DNA of 64,000 nt from PALSA-1006 sp041660815 (GCA_041660815.1 JBAZVN010000007.1:1-64000), one strand, 5' to 3'; positions 33,897 through 44,676 are shown, numbered from the stretch's first letter. The notes: generated from the letters alone by a model not told the origin. Numbers and translations: made by a program.

Positions 33897-36800
33897 ATGA
33901 CCAATAATCAAACAACACCGGCGGGCAATGAAGCAAAACCGGCTCATGCTAATCAATATGCGCTTAGCGCCTGGAAGCCGCTGCTGGTATTTATGCTCTT
34001 CACTCTCGCCATCACGGCAGGGGGCTATTTCGTTTTTCAACATCACAAGAACAATATAAGAGCCGAAAAACTGAACGAGTTGGGCGGCATTGCCGAACTG
34101 AAGGTACGGCAGATCATCAACTGGATGGAGGAGCGCAAGGGCGATGCGCTCGCAATCAAGAGTTCTCCCCTGTTTCTGGACGAAGTCGAACGCTGGCTGC
34201 AACAGGGCGGCCCAGCGGGTGAGAGCAAAACGAAATTGATGGGGCATTTGGCTTCTCTGCAACAGGCTTACACGGCTTATGGCTATATCTCGATTTCGCT
34301 GTTCGATGACAAGGCCATGTTGCGCCTGTCTTCTGCGGCGGATGAGGCTCCCATCCGGGGATGGGAAAAAGAGCGTTTGCTGGCAAGCATGCGCAGCGGA
34401 CAGATCGTGTTTTCCGAAATCCACTGGGAAAAATTTCATTCGGTGAATAAGATCGAGATCGAGCTCAGGGTGCCGCTAATCCGGGTCAAAAACGGCAAGG
34501 CGCGCAGCATCGGCGCGATTCTGTTTCGCATTGATCCCAACCGTTTTCTTTTTCCACTCATTCAAAGCTGGCCGACATCCAGCCCAAGCGCCGAAAGTTT
34601 GCTCGTCCGCCGCGATGGCGATGAGGTGGTATTTCTGAATGAACTGCGCCTGCGCAAGAACACCCCGCTTGCCATGCGCCTGCCACTGGGCAACAGTGAA
34701 TTGCCGGCGGCGATGGCGGTTATGGGGCAGGAAGGCGTGGTAGAAGGGGTGGATTACCGGGGAGTGCCGGTGGTCGGCGTATTGGCCAAGGTTGCGGATA
34801 CATCATGGGTCATGATCAGCAAGATAGACAAGGCGGAAATTTATGCGCCCATAAACCAGCTGGCTAACTGGATGGTAGTGCTGATGCTGACGCTGGTCGG
34901 CGCGGGTGGCGGTATCGCCGTTTTCTGGCGAAAAAAAGAACAGAAGCAATACGAAAACGAGCTCAAACGGCGGGTACTTGCCCGGCATCTGGACTTTCTG
35001 ATCAAGTACGCGAACGACATCATTCTGCTGCTGGACGAGACGGGCAAGATCGTGAATTTCAACGACCGCGCCCTTGATGCTTATGGCTATTCTGCCGGGG
35101 AAATGTCCGGCTTGAATATTGACAATTTGCGGGCAATAGATTTCTCACTCGCGCACACTGAGCGCATCAGGAAAATTGACGAGGCTGGCGGTGCGTTGAT
35201 ATTTGAATCCATGCATGTCCCCCTGAGTGGAATGAATTTTCCGGTTGAGTCCAGTGTGCGGACGATCAGCATTGACGGGGGAACGTTTTATCAAACCATT
35301 ATCCGCGACATTACCGAACGCAAGCTGGCCGAACATGAACTTGCCCGGCAAAATGATTTTATACGGCAGGTTATCGACAGCGATCCCAGTCTGATTTTCG
35401 TCAAGGATGCCAAGGGCAAGTTTTTGCTGGCCAACGAGGCGACGGCCAAAAGCTATGGACTGGCTACAAATGAAATTGTCGGCAAGCTCAATGCGGAGTT
35501 TGTGCATGACCCGGAGCAGGCCGCCGCTTATGACAGTGCTCACCGGGACGTGCTCGAAACGCGACAGCCACGGGTGGCGCGTGAAACAGGTCTTTTTGCC
35601 GATGGTAAAAAGCACTACCTGCAGACCATCAGGAAGCCTTTGCTGCAGAGCGATGGTTCGTTAAACGTGCTGACCATCGCAATGGACATCACCGAGCTTC
35701 ATGAGACCCAAGAGCGGATGCAAATTAACATTCGGGCGCTGCGGCTGTTGAGTGCATGCAATATCGCGCTGGTGCATATTGAAGAAGAAGGGCAGTTGCT
35801 CAACGAAGTGTGTAAGTTGGTTGTGGAAACGGGCGCCTACCGCATGGCATGGGTAGGGTTTGCCGAACAGAATCAAGCAAAAGATGTGCGTCCGGTGGCG
35901 CGCTATGGAAGTGATGCGGGTTATTTGGATAGTGCAAATATCAGCTGGGGAGAAACGGAACGGGGGCTCGGCCCCATCGGCATTGCAATCAGAACCGGCG
36001 TTGCGCAAGTCAACCAGAATTTTCTGACTAACCCCCAGTTGACCTTGTGGCGAGAGGCAGCGTTGGCGCGCGGTTTTCAGTCGAGTATCGCTTTGCCGCT
36101 CAGGAGCGGGCCCCATACATTTGGAACGCTGAATATTTATTCCGCCACGCCTGATTCCTTTGGTGCTGACGAAGTGATGTTGCTGAAAGAGCTGGCCGAC
36201 AATCTGGCTTGGGGGGTACTGGCGCTGCGCATACGCAGCGAGCACGAGCAGGCCATTGAAAAGATGCGCCAGAGCGAGGAGCATTTCCGTTTCCTGACAG
36301 AAAATGCAGTTGATATGACTTACCTTATGTCTCTGCCGGAGGGGCGCTATGGATATGTCAGCCCCTCGTCAAAACATCTGACCGGGTATACGCCGGAAGA
36401 GTTTTATGCCACACCGAAGCTGATGCAAACTATTATCCATCCCGATTGCCATGCCTATTGTGTACAGCAGTGGGAGCTGATTCTGGCGGGAGCACTACAA
36501 GGGACTTTTGAATTTCAGATTGTGCACAAATCCGGCGAAACGCGCTGGATAAATCAGCGCAATGCGCCGATCTGGAAAGGGGATGGGAGCGGGGTGTTGA
36601 TCGCCATTCAGGGCGTGGTCACCGACATTACCGAACGCAAGCTGGCGGAAGCTCGGCTGGAGAACGAGCGCATCCGCTTGCGCACGCTGGTGCAGACCAT
36701 TCCGGATATGGTTTGGCTTAAAGATGTTGATGGCGTTTATCTCAGTTGCAATGCGCCAATCGAACGTCTCTACGGCACGAAGGAAGCGGATATTATCGGC

Positions 36801-37721
36801 AAGACTGACTATGACTTCGCCGACAAAGAACTTGCCGACCACTTTCGCCGGAAGGACCGGGAGGCTATGGTTGCCAACAAACCGAGCGTCAATGAAGAAT
36901 GGATCACCTATCCCGACAATGGTCAGCGCGTACTGCTGGAAACCATTAAGGTACCCATGCGGGATGAGAGCGGCAAACTGATCGGTGTGATGGGTATTGC
37001 CCGCGACATTACGCAGCAAAAGCTTGCTGAAATGAAGTTGGCCGAGTCCTACAAGGAGCTGCAGCAGCTTTCCTTGCACTTGGAGAGTGTCAGAGCGGAC
37101 GAACGTTCAAAAATCGCGCTGAATTTGCATGACGAAATGGGCGCGACATTGGCCGCGTTGAAAATGCGGGTTGCATGGCTCGCCTCGAAGTTGCCTCCCG
37201 AGCTGCCTTTATTGTCAGCCGAGACAGTGCAGATAAACGAGTTGGTGTCGGGCGGCATCCACACTATGCGCCACATTGTCAACCAATTAAGGCCGGACTT
37301 GCTGGGTGATGGCGGACTTGCTACGGAGCTTAAAAAGTATGTAAATAGATTTCTGGAGCACACAGATATCGATTGCATACTAGTCTTGCCAGAGGATGAG
37401 TTAGTGCTGAGTGCGGGTCAATCGCTGACGATTTTTCGCATCCTTCAGGAAGCGTTGAATAATGTGGTTAAGCACGCACAGGCCAGCAGGGTGAGCATTC
37501 TCTTTACCGCTCAGGGTAAGTCGCTGTTGATGGAAGTAAGGGATGACGGCGTTGGGTTTGACATGGACTTGCCCAAAGAGCAAGCCCTGGGTTTGATCGG
37601 GATCAAAGAGCGCGCACTGATGGTAGGCGGGAAAGCCGAGATTAGCAGTACGCCGGGCAAGGGGGTCTGTGTGTCGGTAAGCTTCCCCCCCCCCCCGACT
37701 AAGTTACCCAGGCGCGCCTGA
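33897..37721 (+). CDS. Multi-PAS/GAF membrane histidine kinase (NarX/DegS class)
   Basis: 1274 residues from ATG 33897; the frame opens earlier inside the repeat but without family likeness. Membrane helices at about 27-47 and 324-345 flank a periplasmic sensor domain of ~275 residues. Then PAS (366-480), PAS (485-605), GAF (about 610-780), PAS_3 (795-915), PAS (928-1040), HisKA_3 with phospho-acceptor His1078 in NLHDEMGATLAALK, and HATPase (LQEALNNVVKHAQ, DDGVGFDMD, GLIGIKERA). The NarL-type regulator gene follows 58 bases later, an obvious partner. A run of 12 C at 37685-37696 lies ten codons before the stop. The signal sensed is unknown. Confidence 0.93.
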   Translation: MTNNQTTPAGNEAKPAHANQYALSAWKPLLVFMLFTLAITAGGYFVFQHHKNNIRAEKLNELGGIAELKVRQIINWMEERKGDALAIKSSPLFLDEVERWLQQGGPAGESKTKLMGHLASLQQAYTAYGYISISLFDDKAMLRLSSAADEAPIRGWEKERLLASMRSGQIVFSEIHWEKFHSVNKIEIELRVPLIRVKNGKARSIGAILFRIDPNRFLFPLIQSWPTSSPSAESLLVRRDGDEVVFLNELRLRKNTPLAMRLPLGNSELPAAMAVMGQEGVVEGVDYRGVPVVGVLAKVADTSWVMISKIDKAEIYAPINQLANWMVVLMLTLVGAGGGIAVFWRKKEQKQYENELKRRVLARHLDFLIKYANDIILLLDETGKIVNFNDRALDAYGYSAGEMSGLNIDNLRAIDFSLAHTERIRKIDEAGGALIFESMHVPLSGMNFPVESSVRTISIDGGTFYQTIIRDITERKLAEHELARQNDFIRQVIDSDPSLIFVKDAKGKFLLANEATAKSYGLATNEIVGKLNAEFVHDPEQAAAYDSAHRDVLETRQPRVARETGLFADGKKHYLQTIRKPLLQSDGSLNVLTIAMDITELHETQERMQINIRALRLLSACNIALVHIEEEGQLLNEVCKLVVETGAYRMAWVGFAEQNQAKDVRPVARYGSDAGYLDSANISWGETERGLGPIGIAIRTGVAQVNQNFLTNPQLTLWREAALARGFQSSIALPLRSGPHTFGTLNIYSATPDSFGADEVMLLKELADNLAWGVLALRIRSEHEQAIEKMRQSEEHFRFLTENAVDMTYLMSLPEGRYGYVSPSSKHLTGYTPEEFYATPKLMQTIIHPDCHAYCVQQWELILAGALQGTFEFQIVHKSGETRWINQRNAPIWKGDGSGVLIAIQGVVTDITERKLAEARLENERIRLRTLVQTIPDMVWLKDVDGVYLSCNAPIERLYGTKEADIIGKTDYDFADKELADHFRRKDREAMVANKPSVNEEWITYPDNGQRVLLETIKVPMRDESGKLIGVMGIARDITQQKLAEMKLAESYKELQQLSLHLESVRADERSKIALNLHDEMGATLAALKMRVAWLASKLPPELPLLSAETVQINELVSGGIHTMRHIVNQLRPDLLGDGGLATELKKYVNRFLEHTDIDCILVLPEDELVLSAGQSLTIFRILQEALNNVVKHAQASRVSILFTAQGKSLLMEVRDDGVGFDMDLPKEQALGLIGIKERALMVGGKAEISSTPGKGVCVSVSFPPPPTKLPRRA
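37685..37696 (+). repeat. Homopolymer of 12 C at the 3' end of the kinase gene
   Basis: Twelve consecutive C encode the Pro run in SVSFPPPPTK. Gain of one C would end the protein at FPPPPD; loss of one would replace the last eight residues with about ten others. Both leave the ATPase domain whole. Such tracts slip during replication and are also prone to sequencing error. Confidence 0.85.
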
Positions 37722-37779
37722 TGCTTGATCAAATGCCGTTACTGCAACCGCTATTTCCTTTTCAGGAAGGAGTTTAATC

Positions 37780-38415
37780 GTGATCCGGATACTTATTGTT
37801 GATGACCATGCCATTGTGCGCCAGGGGTTGAGAAGAATCTTGGAGGAAGCGAAAGGAATGAAGGTGGGGGGCGAGGCAGCAAATGGGGTCGAAGCGCTGA
37901 AAATGATGCGCACGGAGAAATGGGACATTGTTCTGCTCGACATATCCATGCCCGAGAAAAACGGGATAGATACCCTGAAGCAAATCTTGGATGGCGATAA
38001 GGCTACCAAGGTATTAATCCTGAGCATGTACCCCGAAGACCAGCACGCCGTGCGCCTGATGAAGGCCGGTGCTTTCGGCTACCTGACTAAAGAAACCGCG
38101 CCGGAACAGCTGGTCGAGGCAATCCGCTCCGTGATTGCGGGCAAGAAACACATCAGCCCCACGCTTTCCGAATTACTGCTGCTTGAATGTGGAAATGATT
38201 CAGGGAAATCTCCCCATGAAATGCTGAGTGACAGGGAGTATCAGGTGTTACGACTGATAGGTTCTGGCAAAAAGGTATCCGAAATCGCCATGGCGCTGTC
38301 ACTGAGCGTCAAAACTGTCGGCACTTACCGTACCCATATCCTTGAAAAAATGAACTTAAAAAACAACGCAGAGCTGACTTATTACGTGATGCAAGAGGGA
38401 TTGCAAGAGCAGTGA
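37780..38415 (+). CDS. NarL/FixJ-family response regulator
   Basis: 211 residues, GTG start at 37780 with AGGAAGGAG eight bases upstream. The receiver domain shows VDDHAIVRQGL, the acceptor Asp in IVLLDISMP, and Lys in YLTKETAP. A LuxR-type helix-turn-helix follows (LSDREYQVLRLIGSGKKVSEIA, then SVKTVGTYRTHILEKM). It should be phosphorylated by the HisKA_3 kinase encoded just upstream. Possible targets are the genes next to the two ~100-bp repeats. Confidence 0.93.
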   Translation: MIRILIVDDHAIVRQGLRRILEEAKGMKVGGEAANGVEALKMMRTEKWDIVLLDISMPEKNGIDTLKQILDGDKATKVLILSMYPEDQHAVRLMKAGAFGYLTKETAPEQLVEAIRSVIAGKKHISPTLSELLLLECGNDSGKSPHEMLSDREYQVLRLIGSGKKVSEIAMALSLSVKTVGTYRTHILEKMNLKNNAELTYYVMQEGLQEQ

Positions 38416-38434
38416 ATGTTGGTCAATTGCGCAC

Positions 38435-38524
38435 TCGCAACAAACAGCTTCAAATGTATTGGAACTATTTCACGCCGATGGATTTTCGGCAGCGAATACA
38501 TTATTCGCACTTCTACTTTTTTGA
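38435..38524 (+). pseudogene. Diverged second copy of the selD 3' end
   Basis: In frame it reads SQQTASNVLELFHADGFSAA then NTLFALLLF and stop. Intact selD has SQHAAAKVLELFHADGFSAA at 31423-31482. The 59-bp ungapped block matches at about 47 positions, and the last five differences are all synonymous (gtg/gta, ctg/ttg, ctg/cta, gct/gcc, gcg/gca), so this descends from a real selD gene and not from a recent copy. It brackets the island between 31540 and 38434. Confidence 0.75.
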
Positions 38525-38529
38525 CTTAA

Positions 38530-38880
38530 TCGGGGAAGCTTATTTCGGCGGGCATTGTCTACAGCAACTACCCGTGGCCTGATACGCCATCAGACAAGCT
38601 GCGCGAAGCCGTGGAAACCGCCGCCCAAGCCGTGCTGGATGCCCGCGCACAATTCCCGCAAAGCTCACTCGCCGCCCCCTACGACCCGCTCAGCATGCAG
38701 CCCGTACTGGTCAAAGCCCATCAAGCCCTCGACCGTGCCGTGGATGCCTGTTACCGCAAAGCCGCTTTCACCAACGATGCGCAAAGAGTTGAATTCCTGT
38801 TCGAGCGTTACCAGCAACTCACCAGCTTGTTGCCGACGGCAGCCGTGAAGAAGACTCGAAAGAAAGCCGTAATCACTTGA
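38530..38880 (+). pseudogene. C-terminal remnant of an MmeI-like DNA methyltransferase
   Basis: From 38554 the frame reads IVYSNYPWPDTPSDKLREAV, then AQAVLDARAQFPQSSLAAPYD, with DPLSMQPVLVKAHQALDRAVD. This is the recognisable end of large Type IIG/MmeI-like adenine methyltransferases (NFPWP, LDARA-x-(Y/F)P-x-SSLA-x-LYDPL-x-MP, KAH-x-A-x-DRAV). The catalytic NPP(Y/F) part is absent; a stop at 38527-38529 closes the frame upstream. An 89-codon internal ORF from ATG 38611 exists but is unlikely to work alone. It marks a lost restriction system at the island's right end. Confidence 0.75.
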
Positions 38881-38967
38881 GCTATTGACTCCTGATAGTA
38901 CTGAAACCGTTACCAGCTGCAACGTTTTAAAAATAATCCGGTGACTTCCCCGTAAAGCGAGAAAAAA

Positions 38968-40602
38968 CTAAGCCTTGAATTGATCCGCCACTTTTTGCAG
39001 TGAATTCGCCAAGTTTGAAAGTCGCTCGGCGGTCACGGCAATTTCAGCCACTGCCGCTGAATTCTCATCCGCCATTTGCGCGATATTTTCCACACCTTTG
39101 GCCACCTGACCACCGGCACTACTTTGCTCACCCAGCGCATTGCTTATTTCATTTACGGCCGCGATCACCTGCCCGGCACCTTCGCGAATTTCCGACATGG
39201 ATCTTCCAGCCTGCTGCGCTTTTTCCACGCCGCCGATCACGCGATTGGTACCTTCCTGCATTCCAGCAACGGCCTCAGTGGTTTCTGCCTGAATTTTTTC
39301 AATCATGCTGGAAATCTCCAGCGTTGACTTGCCGGTGCGCTCCGCCAACTTTCTCACTTCATCCGCCACCACCGCAAAGCCTCTGCCCTGCTCACCGGCA
39401 CGCGCTGCTTCAATCGCCGCATTCAGCGCCAACAAGTTGGTTTGGTCGGCAATTTCCTTGATGGTTTTGACGATATCGGAAATCTTGTTCGACTCTTCAC
39501 CCAATTGATTGATGGAAACAGAAGAAATATTGACGGCATCGGCAATTTTCTTCATTTCCTCGGCGGCATCATTTACTATCACCTCGCCTTGACTGGATAA
39601 CTCTCCGGAATGGTGTGCGATGGAATAGGTACGCTTGGAATTATCGGAAACCTGCTCAATACTCACCAGCATTTCTTCAGTTGCCGCCGCCATTGAAGCC
39701 GCCGCATCGCTTTGCTTTTGCGAACTCATCGAAACTTTATTGGACGCTTCGTACAATTGCGCAGAACTTTTTTGTACTTCATTCACACCGGAGATTACCT
39801 GCTGGATAATTTGCTGAAAACTCTCCACCATCTGGTTGAAAGAATTGGCTATTTCGCCAATTTCATCATTTCTTTTAAGTTGTACGCGTTGCGACAAATC
39901 TTTGGAAGATTGAATGCGTTTGATCGCATTTTGAATATCCGACAAAGGCGAAGTAATGCTGGCAATAATGACACGCAACAACACAAACACTAAAAGTGTC
40001 AGCGCAAGGATAATAACCAGCATCCACTTTGCTTCATTCCAAAAAATAGCGCTCACATCATCCAGATAAATACCGGAACCCAGCACCCAACCCCATGGCG
40101 CAAATCCTTTTACATAGGAAATTTTTTCCACGGGCTCTGACAAACCCGGCTTGGGCCACAGGTAAGGGACAAAACCCGCCCCGTCTTTTTTTACCACGTT
40201 TACAAACTCTACAAACAAATGCTTGCCGGTCGGATCTTTCATTTCGGAAACATCTTTGCCGTCCAACTCAGGTTTAATCGGATGCATCAAAACGTGCGGC
40301 GCCATATCGTTAATCCAGAAATATTCTTTTTCCTGATAACGCAAGGATTTAATCACGCTCATAGAGGCGGTTTTCGCCTGCTCTTCCGTCAACAACCCTT
40401 TGTTTTGCAGATCATAATGATAAGCAAGAATCCCGTAGGCCGCCTCTACCAAGTGCTGCGTTTTAACTTTCCGATCCTCAAATAATGACGACCTTTCGGT
40501 AAACAGCGCAAAGATAGACAGCGTCAACAGACTCAAAATGACAATGAGAATGACGAACGATAATTTAGTTTTGATGCTAATAGACGGTGTAGCGGCGCTC
40601 AT
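38968..40602 (-). CDS. Methyl-accepting chemotaxis protein with single Cache sensor
   Basis: 544 residues from ATG 40602 (MSAATPS), chosen because AGGAG lies seven bases upstream; an in-frame start six codons earlier lacks this. Membrane helices at about 18-40 and 190-212 enclose a periplasmic sCache_2 domain (EKEYFWINDMAPHVLMHP, GWVLGSGIYLDD). HAMP and a long cytoplasmic coiled coil follow, with the CheA/CheW-binding tip motif EIADQTNLLALNAAIEAARAGEQGRGFAVVADEVRKLAERT. There is no C-terminal pentapeptide. It signals to a flagellar or pilus chemotaxis system elsewhere. Confidence 0.95.
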   Translation of the reverse strand: MSAATPSISIKTKLSFVILIVILSLLTLSIFALFTERSSLFEDRKVKTQHLVEAAYGILAYHYDLQNKGLLTEEQAKTASMSVIKSLRYQEKEYFWINDMAPHVLMHPIKPELDGKDVSEMKDPTGKHLFVEFVNVVKKDGAGFVPYLWPKPGLSEPVEKISYVKGFAPWGWVLGSGIYLDDVSAIFWNEAKWMLVIILALTLLVFVLLRVIIASITSPLSDIQNAIKRIQSSKDLSQRVQLKRNDEIGEIANSFNQMVESFQQIIQQVISGVNEVQKSSAQLYEASNKVSMSSQKQSDAAASMAAATEEMLVSIEQVSDNSKRTYSIAHHSGELSSQGEVIVNDAAEEMKKIADAVNISSVSINQLGEESNKISDIVKTIKEIADQTNLLALNAAIEAARAGEQGRGFAVVADEVRKLAERTGKSTLEISSMIEKIQAETTEAVAGMQEGTNRVIGGVEKAQQAGRSMSEIREGAGQVIAAVNEISNALGEQSSAGGQVAKGVENIAQMADENSAAVAEIAVTAERLSNLANSLQKVADQFKA

Positions 40603-40793
40603 TTTGTTACTCCTATCCAATTTAACCCGAATTTATTGCGATTTCGTGCAGCATACCTCATCAAACTTGGGTTCATCATTCCAAAAAGAACCTGAAAAAT
40701 CTTTCAATTATTGATTTCAGTCCATCCCGACAGATGGGTTTATACGCCAGCTTGGGTATAATCCGCGCTTCTGTCACCCTTTGAATATTACTC

Positions 40794-41567
40794 ATGAGTG
40801 TTTTATCCTGGATTATCGCCGCCAGCATTTTTGGCGGCACGCTGAGTGTAGCGTGTGCTGCGCTGTTTACGCTCAACACGCGCGCCCACTGGGTGGGTAG
40901 CTTGGTTAGCTATGCCATCGGTGCGCTGCTGGGGGCTGTTTTTCTGGATATCCTACCGGAAGCGATACACTTGACAACCAATGTAGCCGCCGTCAGTGGC
41001 ACCGTACTGTTTGGAATTTTGCTGTTTTTTACTCTGGAAAAAGTGCTGATCTGGCGCCACTGCCACCACGATCATTGCGAAGCCCACGAACCGCATGAGC
41101 ATGATGCACATGACCACGGACGTAGCGGCACCATGGTCATCGTGGGTGACACCTTTCATAACTTTGTGGACGGCATCATTATCGCCGCAGCTTTTTTAAC
41201 CGATATCAATCTCGGCATCATTACTTCGTTGGCTATCATCGCGCATGAAATCCCACAGGAAGTCGGCGACTTTGCGATCTTGCTGCATTCCGGCTACAGC
41301 AAACTGCGTGCTTTTCAGATGAATCTAATTTCCAGCTTCGCCACCGTGGTTGGCGGCGTGTTGGGCTATCTAACCCTGCAAACCATGCAGGAGTGGATAC
41401 CCACCTTACTGGCACTCGCCGCAGCCAGCATGATTTATGTGGCAGTAGCCGATTTGATTCCCGGCTTGCACAAACGCACAAGACTGCGTGACACGATTCA
41501 ACAGGTAACATTGATTGGATTGGGCGTGGGCACGGTGGCACTGCTTAACAGCATGATTGCCGGATAA
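40794..41567 (+). CDS. ZIP-family divalent metal transporter
   Basis: 257 residues, about eight membrane helices. A His-rich cytoplasmic loop (WRHCHHDHCEAHEPHEHDAH) follows helix III. The binuclear metal site lies in helices IV and V: DTFHNFVDGIIIAAAF (HNFxDG) and IIAHEIPQEVGDFAIL (HEIPxExGD). ZIP proteins move Zn, Fe or Mn into the cytosol. It is monocistronic; a perfect TATAAT lies at 40757-40762 ahead of the ATG, with no clear -35 box. Confidence 0.9.
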   Translation: MSVLSWIIAASIFGGTLSVACAALFTLNTRAHWVGSLVSYAIGALLGAVFLDILPEAIHLTTNVAAVSGTVLFGILLFFTLEKVLIWRHCHHDHCEAHEPHEHDAHDHGRSGTMVIVGDTFHNFVDGIIIAAAFLTDINLGIITSLAIIAHEIPQEVGDFAILLHSGYSKLRAFQMNLISSFATVVGGVLGYLTLQTMQEWIPTLLALAAASMIYVAVADLIPGLHKRTRLRDTIQQVTLIGLGVGTVALLNSMIAG

Positions 41568-41645
41568 ACCAAAGCGATTTTTTGCTGTCGGCCATAACAA
41601 ATAATATTCTTTAAAATCAATAAGTTACTTAACATCAATAACATA

Positions 41646-42968
<1,323 letters not shown>

Positions 42969-42973
42969 ACATC

Positions 42974-43354
42974 ATGCTTAATACCTTTATCGCCATCGGT
43001 TTTGGAGCCGCACTCGGTGCCTGGTTGCGCTGGGGCTTAGGGCTATGGCTGAATCCCGCGCTCACTGAATTACCCTTGGGTACGCTCGCCGCCAATTTAA
43101 TCGGCGGTTATCTGGTGGGCTTTGCCGTCGCGTTTTTCATGCAGCATCCGGGACTTTCCCCCGAGTGGCGCCTGCTCATTATCACCGGATTTCTAGGTGG
43201 ACTCACCACGTTTTCCACCTTTTCAGCCGAAACTGTCACGCTATTAATGCGCGGACAATACCTGTGGGGCAGCGCCATCATCGCGGCACATTTGGGCGGC
43301 TCTTTACTGATGACCGTACTGGGAATTCAAACCGTTAAATGGATTCAACAATAG
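42974..43354 (+). CDS. crcB: Fluoride channel CrcB/Fluc
   Basis: 126 residues with four membrane helices. The Fluc signatures are present: GAALGAWLRWGLGLWLNP near the start, GTLAANLIGGYLVGF with the pore Asn, and GFLGGLTTFSTFSAET, whose break binds the central Na+ and lines the fluoride path. It exports toxic fluoride as a dual-topology dimer. It forms a tight run with rimO (five bases) and the DUF190 gene (eight bases). I see no fluoride riboswitch before it. Confidence 0.95.
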   Translation: MLNTFIAIGFGAALGAWLRWGLGLWLNPALTELPLGTLAANLIGGYLVGFAVAFFMQHPGLSPEWRLLIITGFLGGLTTFSTFSAETVTLLMRGQYLWGSAIIAAHLGGSLLMTVLGIQTVKWIQQ

Positions 43355-43362
43355 GAGCCATC

Positions 43363-43674
43363 ATGCAAGCTTTCTATCTCAAGTTTTATCTCACCGAAAA
43401 ACAAAAACACGAAAACCAACTCATGTACGAATGGCTGCTGGAATTGGCCAAGAAAATCGGCGTCCCCGGCGGCTCGGTATACCGCGCCATTGCCGGATAC
43501 GGACGCCACGGCAGCCTTCACGCCGAAACCTTTATTGAATTAGGCGGCGAACTCCCGATGCAAGTTGAATTTATTTTGGAAGAACAACAAGCCGAAGAAT
43601 TTCTGGCCACCGTGCGTGCCTTCGCACTCAATATTCGTTATGTGAGCTATCCGGTTAAAGCGGGGGTTGTTTAA
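43363..43674 (+). CDS. DUF190 family protein
   Basis: 103 residues from ATG 43363, with AGGAG seven bases upstream; an earlier in-frame start lies within crcB and adds nothing family-like. The fold is ferredoxin/PII-like: LKFYLTEKQKHENQLMYEWL, GVPGGSVYRAIAGYGRHG and ELPMQVEFILEEQQAEEF are the family's hallmarks. DUF190 proteins are often found beside crcB in proteobacteria and may regulate or sense in fluoride handling; their function is not established. Confidence 0.9.
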   Translation: MQAFYLKFYLTEKQKHENQLMYEWLLELAKKIGVPGGSVYRAIAGYGRHGSLHAETFIELGGELPMQVEFILEEQQAEEFLATVRAFALNIRYVSYPVKAGVV

Positions 43675-43722
43675 ATCTAGAAACTGCTCAGGAATGAAAG
43701 TGAAGAGATTATGGAGGGAAAA

Positions 43723-44676
43723 ATGGATAAAGAATTGCATGTGGTATTCGGTTCTGGTCAGGTCGGTCATCCGTTGGCGCAGAAACTTCTCGACGCAGGC
43801 AAACGCGTGCGGGTGGTGAAGCGCAGCCAAGGCGATATGCCGTTGGGGGCAGAGATCATGTTAGGCGACGCGACCAGGGAATCTTTTTGCCATGAGGCGT
43901 GCGTCGGTGCGAGTGTGGTCTATCACTGTATGAACCCGGCGTATGACACCAAGGTGTGGGCAGCCACCTTGCCACGCTATATGGACAACCTCATTGCGGC
44001 AGCGAGCAAGGTCGGTGCGCGTCTGGTCGTATTGGATAACCTTTACATGCTGGGCCACACGGGCGGCAAGCCGATGAACGAAGATACACCCGTGAATCCA
44101 TGCAGCAAGAAAGGTGCGATACGCGCGAAGGTCGCCGAGCGATTGTTCGAGGCGCAACGTAACGGTGAAGTGCGTGCGGTGTGCGGCAGGGCGGCGGATT
44201 TCTACGGTCCGCGCGGGGCACTCACGATGTTCGGTGAGTATTTCTGGAAACCCGTGTTGGCGCGCAAGGCGGGCATGTCGTTGGGTAATGCAGATACGCC
44301 GCACACCTACCACTACATTCCCGATGTGGCTCTCGGACTTGCTACGCTTGGCTGTGCGACAGATGAACAAATCGGCGACCAAGCGCTGTGGATGTTGCCC
44401 TGCCAACCTGCATTGACTACGCGCGAGATGGTGCGTCGTTTCGAACCTGCAGTCGGCCACACCATCCCGCTCAACGTGATGCCGCGTTGGATCATGAATT
44501 TACTCGCCCTGTTCGTGCCGATGGTGCGCGAGATCAAAGAGATGGCCTATCAGTGGGATGAGCCCTTCATCGTCGACGATAGTCGCTTCCGTGCAAACTT
44601 TGCCATGAAATTAGTGCCAGAGGACGAGGCGGCACGTGCGACTGTAGCGTGGGCAAGAAAAAATCAAAAAAAATGA
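43723..44676 (+). CDS. NAD(P)-dependent epimerase/dehydratase family protein
   Basis: 317 residues from ATG 43723 (MDKELHVV), chosen because GGAGG lies five bases upstream; an ATG 12 bases earlier overlaps that box. An atypical extended SDR: the Rossmann motif is VVFGSGQVGHPLAQKL, and further on come DNLYMLGH and VCGRAADFYGPRG. The usual YxxxK catalytic pair is not obvious; Tyr in LDNLYMLG may take the part. The substrate is unknown, and nothing in the neighbours points to a pathway. Confidence 0.8.
   Translation: MDKELHVVFGSGQVGHPLAQKLLDAGKRVRVVKRSQGDMPLGAEIMLGDATRESFCHEACVGASVVYHCMNPAYDTKVWAATLPRYMDNLIAAASKVGARLVVLDNLYMLGHTGGKPMNEDTPVNPCSKKGAIRAKVAERLFEAQRNGEVRAVCGRAADFYGPRGALTMFGEYFWKPVLARKAGMSLGNADTPHTYHYIPDVALGLATLGCATDEQIGDQALWMLPCQPALTTREMVRRFEPAVGHTIPLNVMPRWIMNLLALFVPMVREIKEMAYQWDEPFIVDDSRFRANFAMKLVPEDEAARATVAWARKNQKK

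Noticed and set aside
40757..40762. TATAAT before the ZIP transporter gene as a full promoter
   Set aside because: The -10 box is perfect but no -35 box is found at 16-18 bases, so it is mentioned only in the gene entry.
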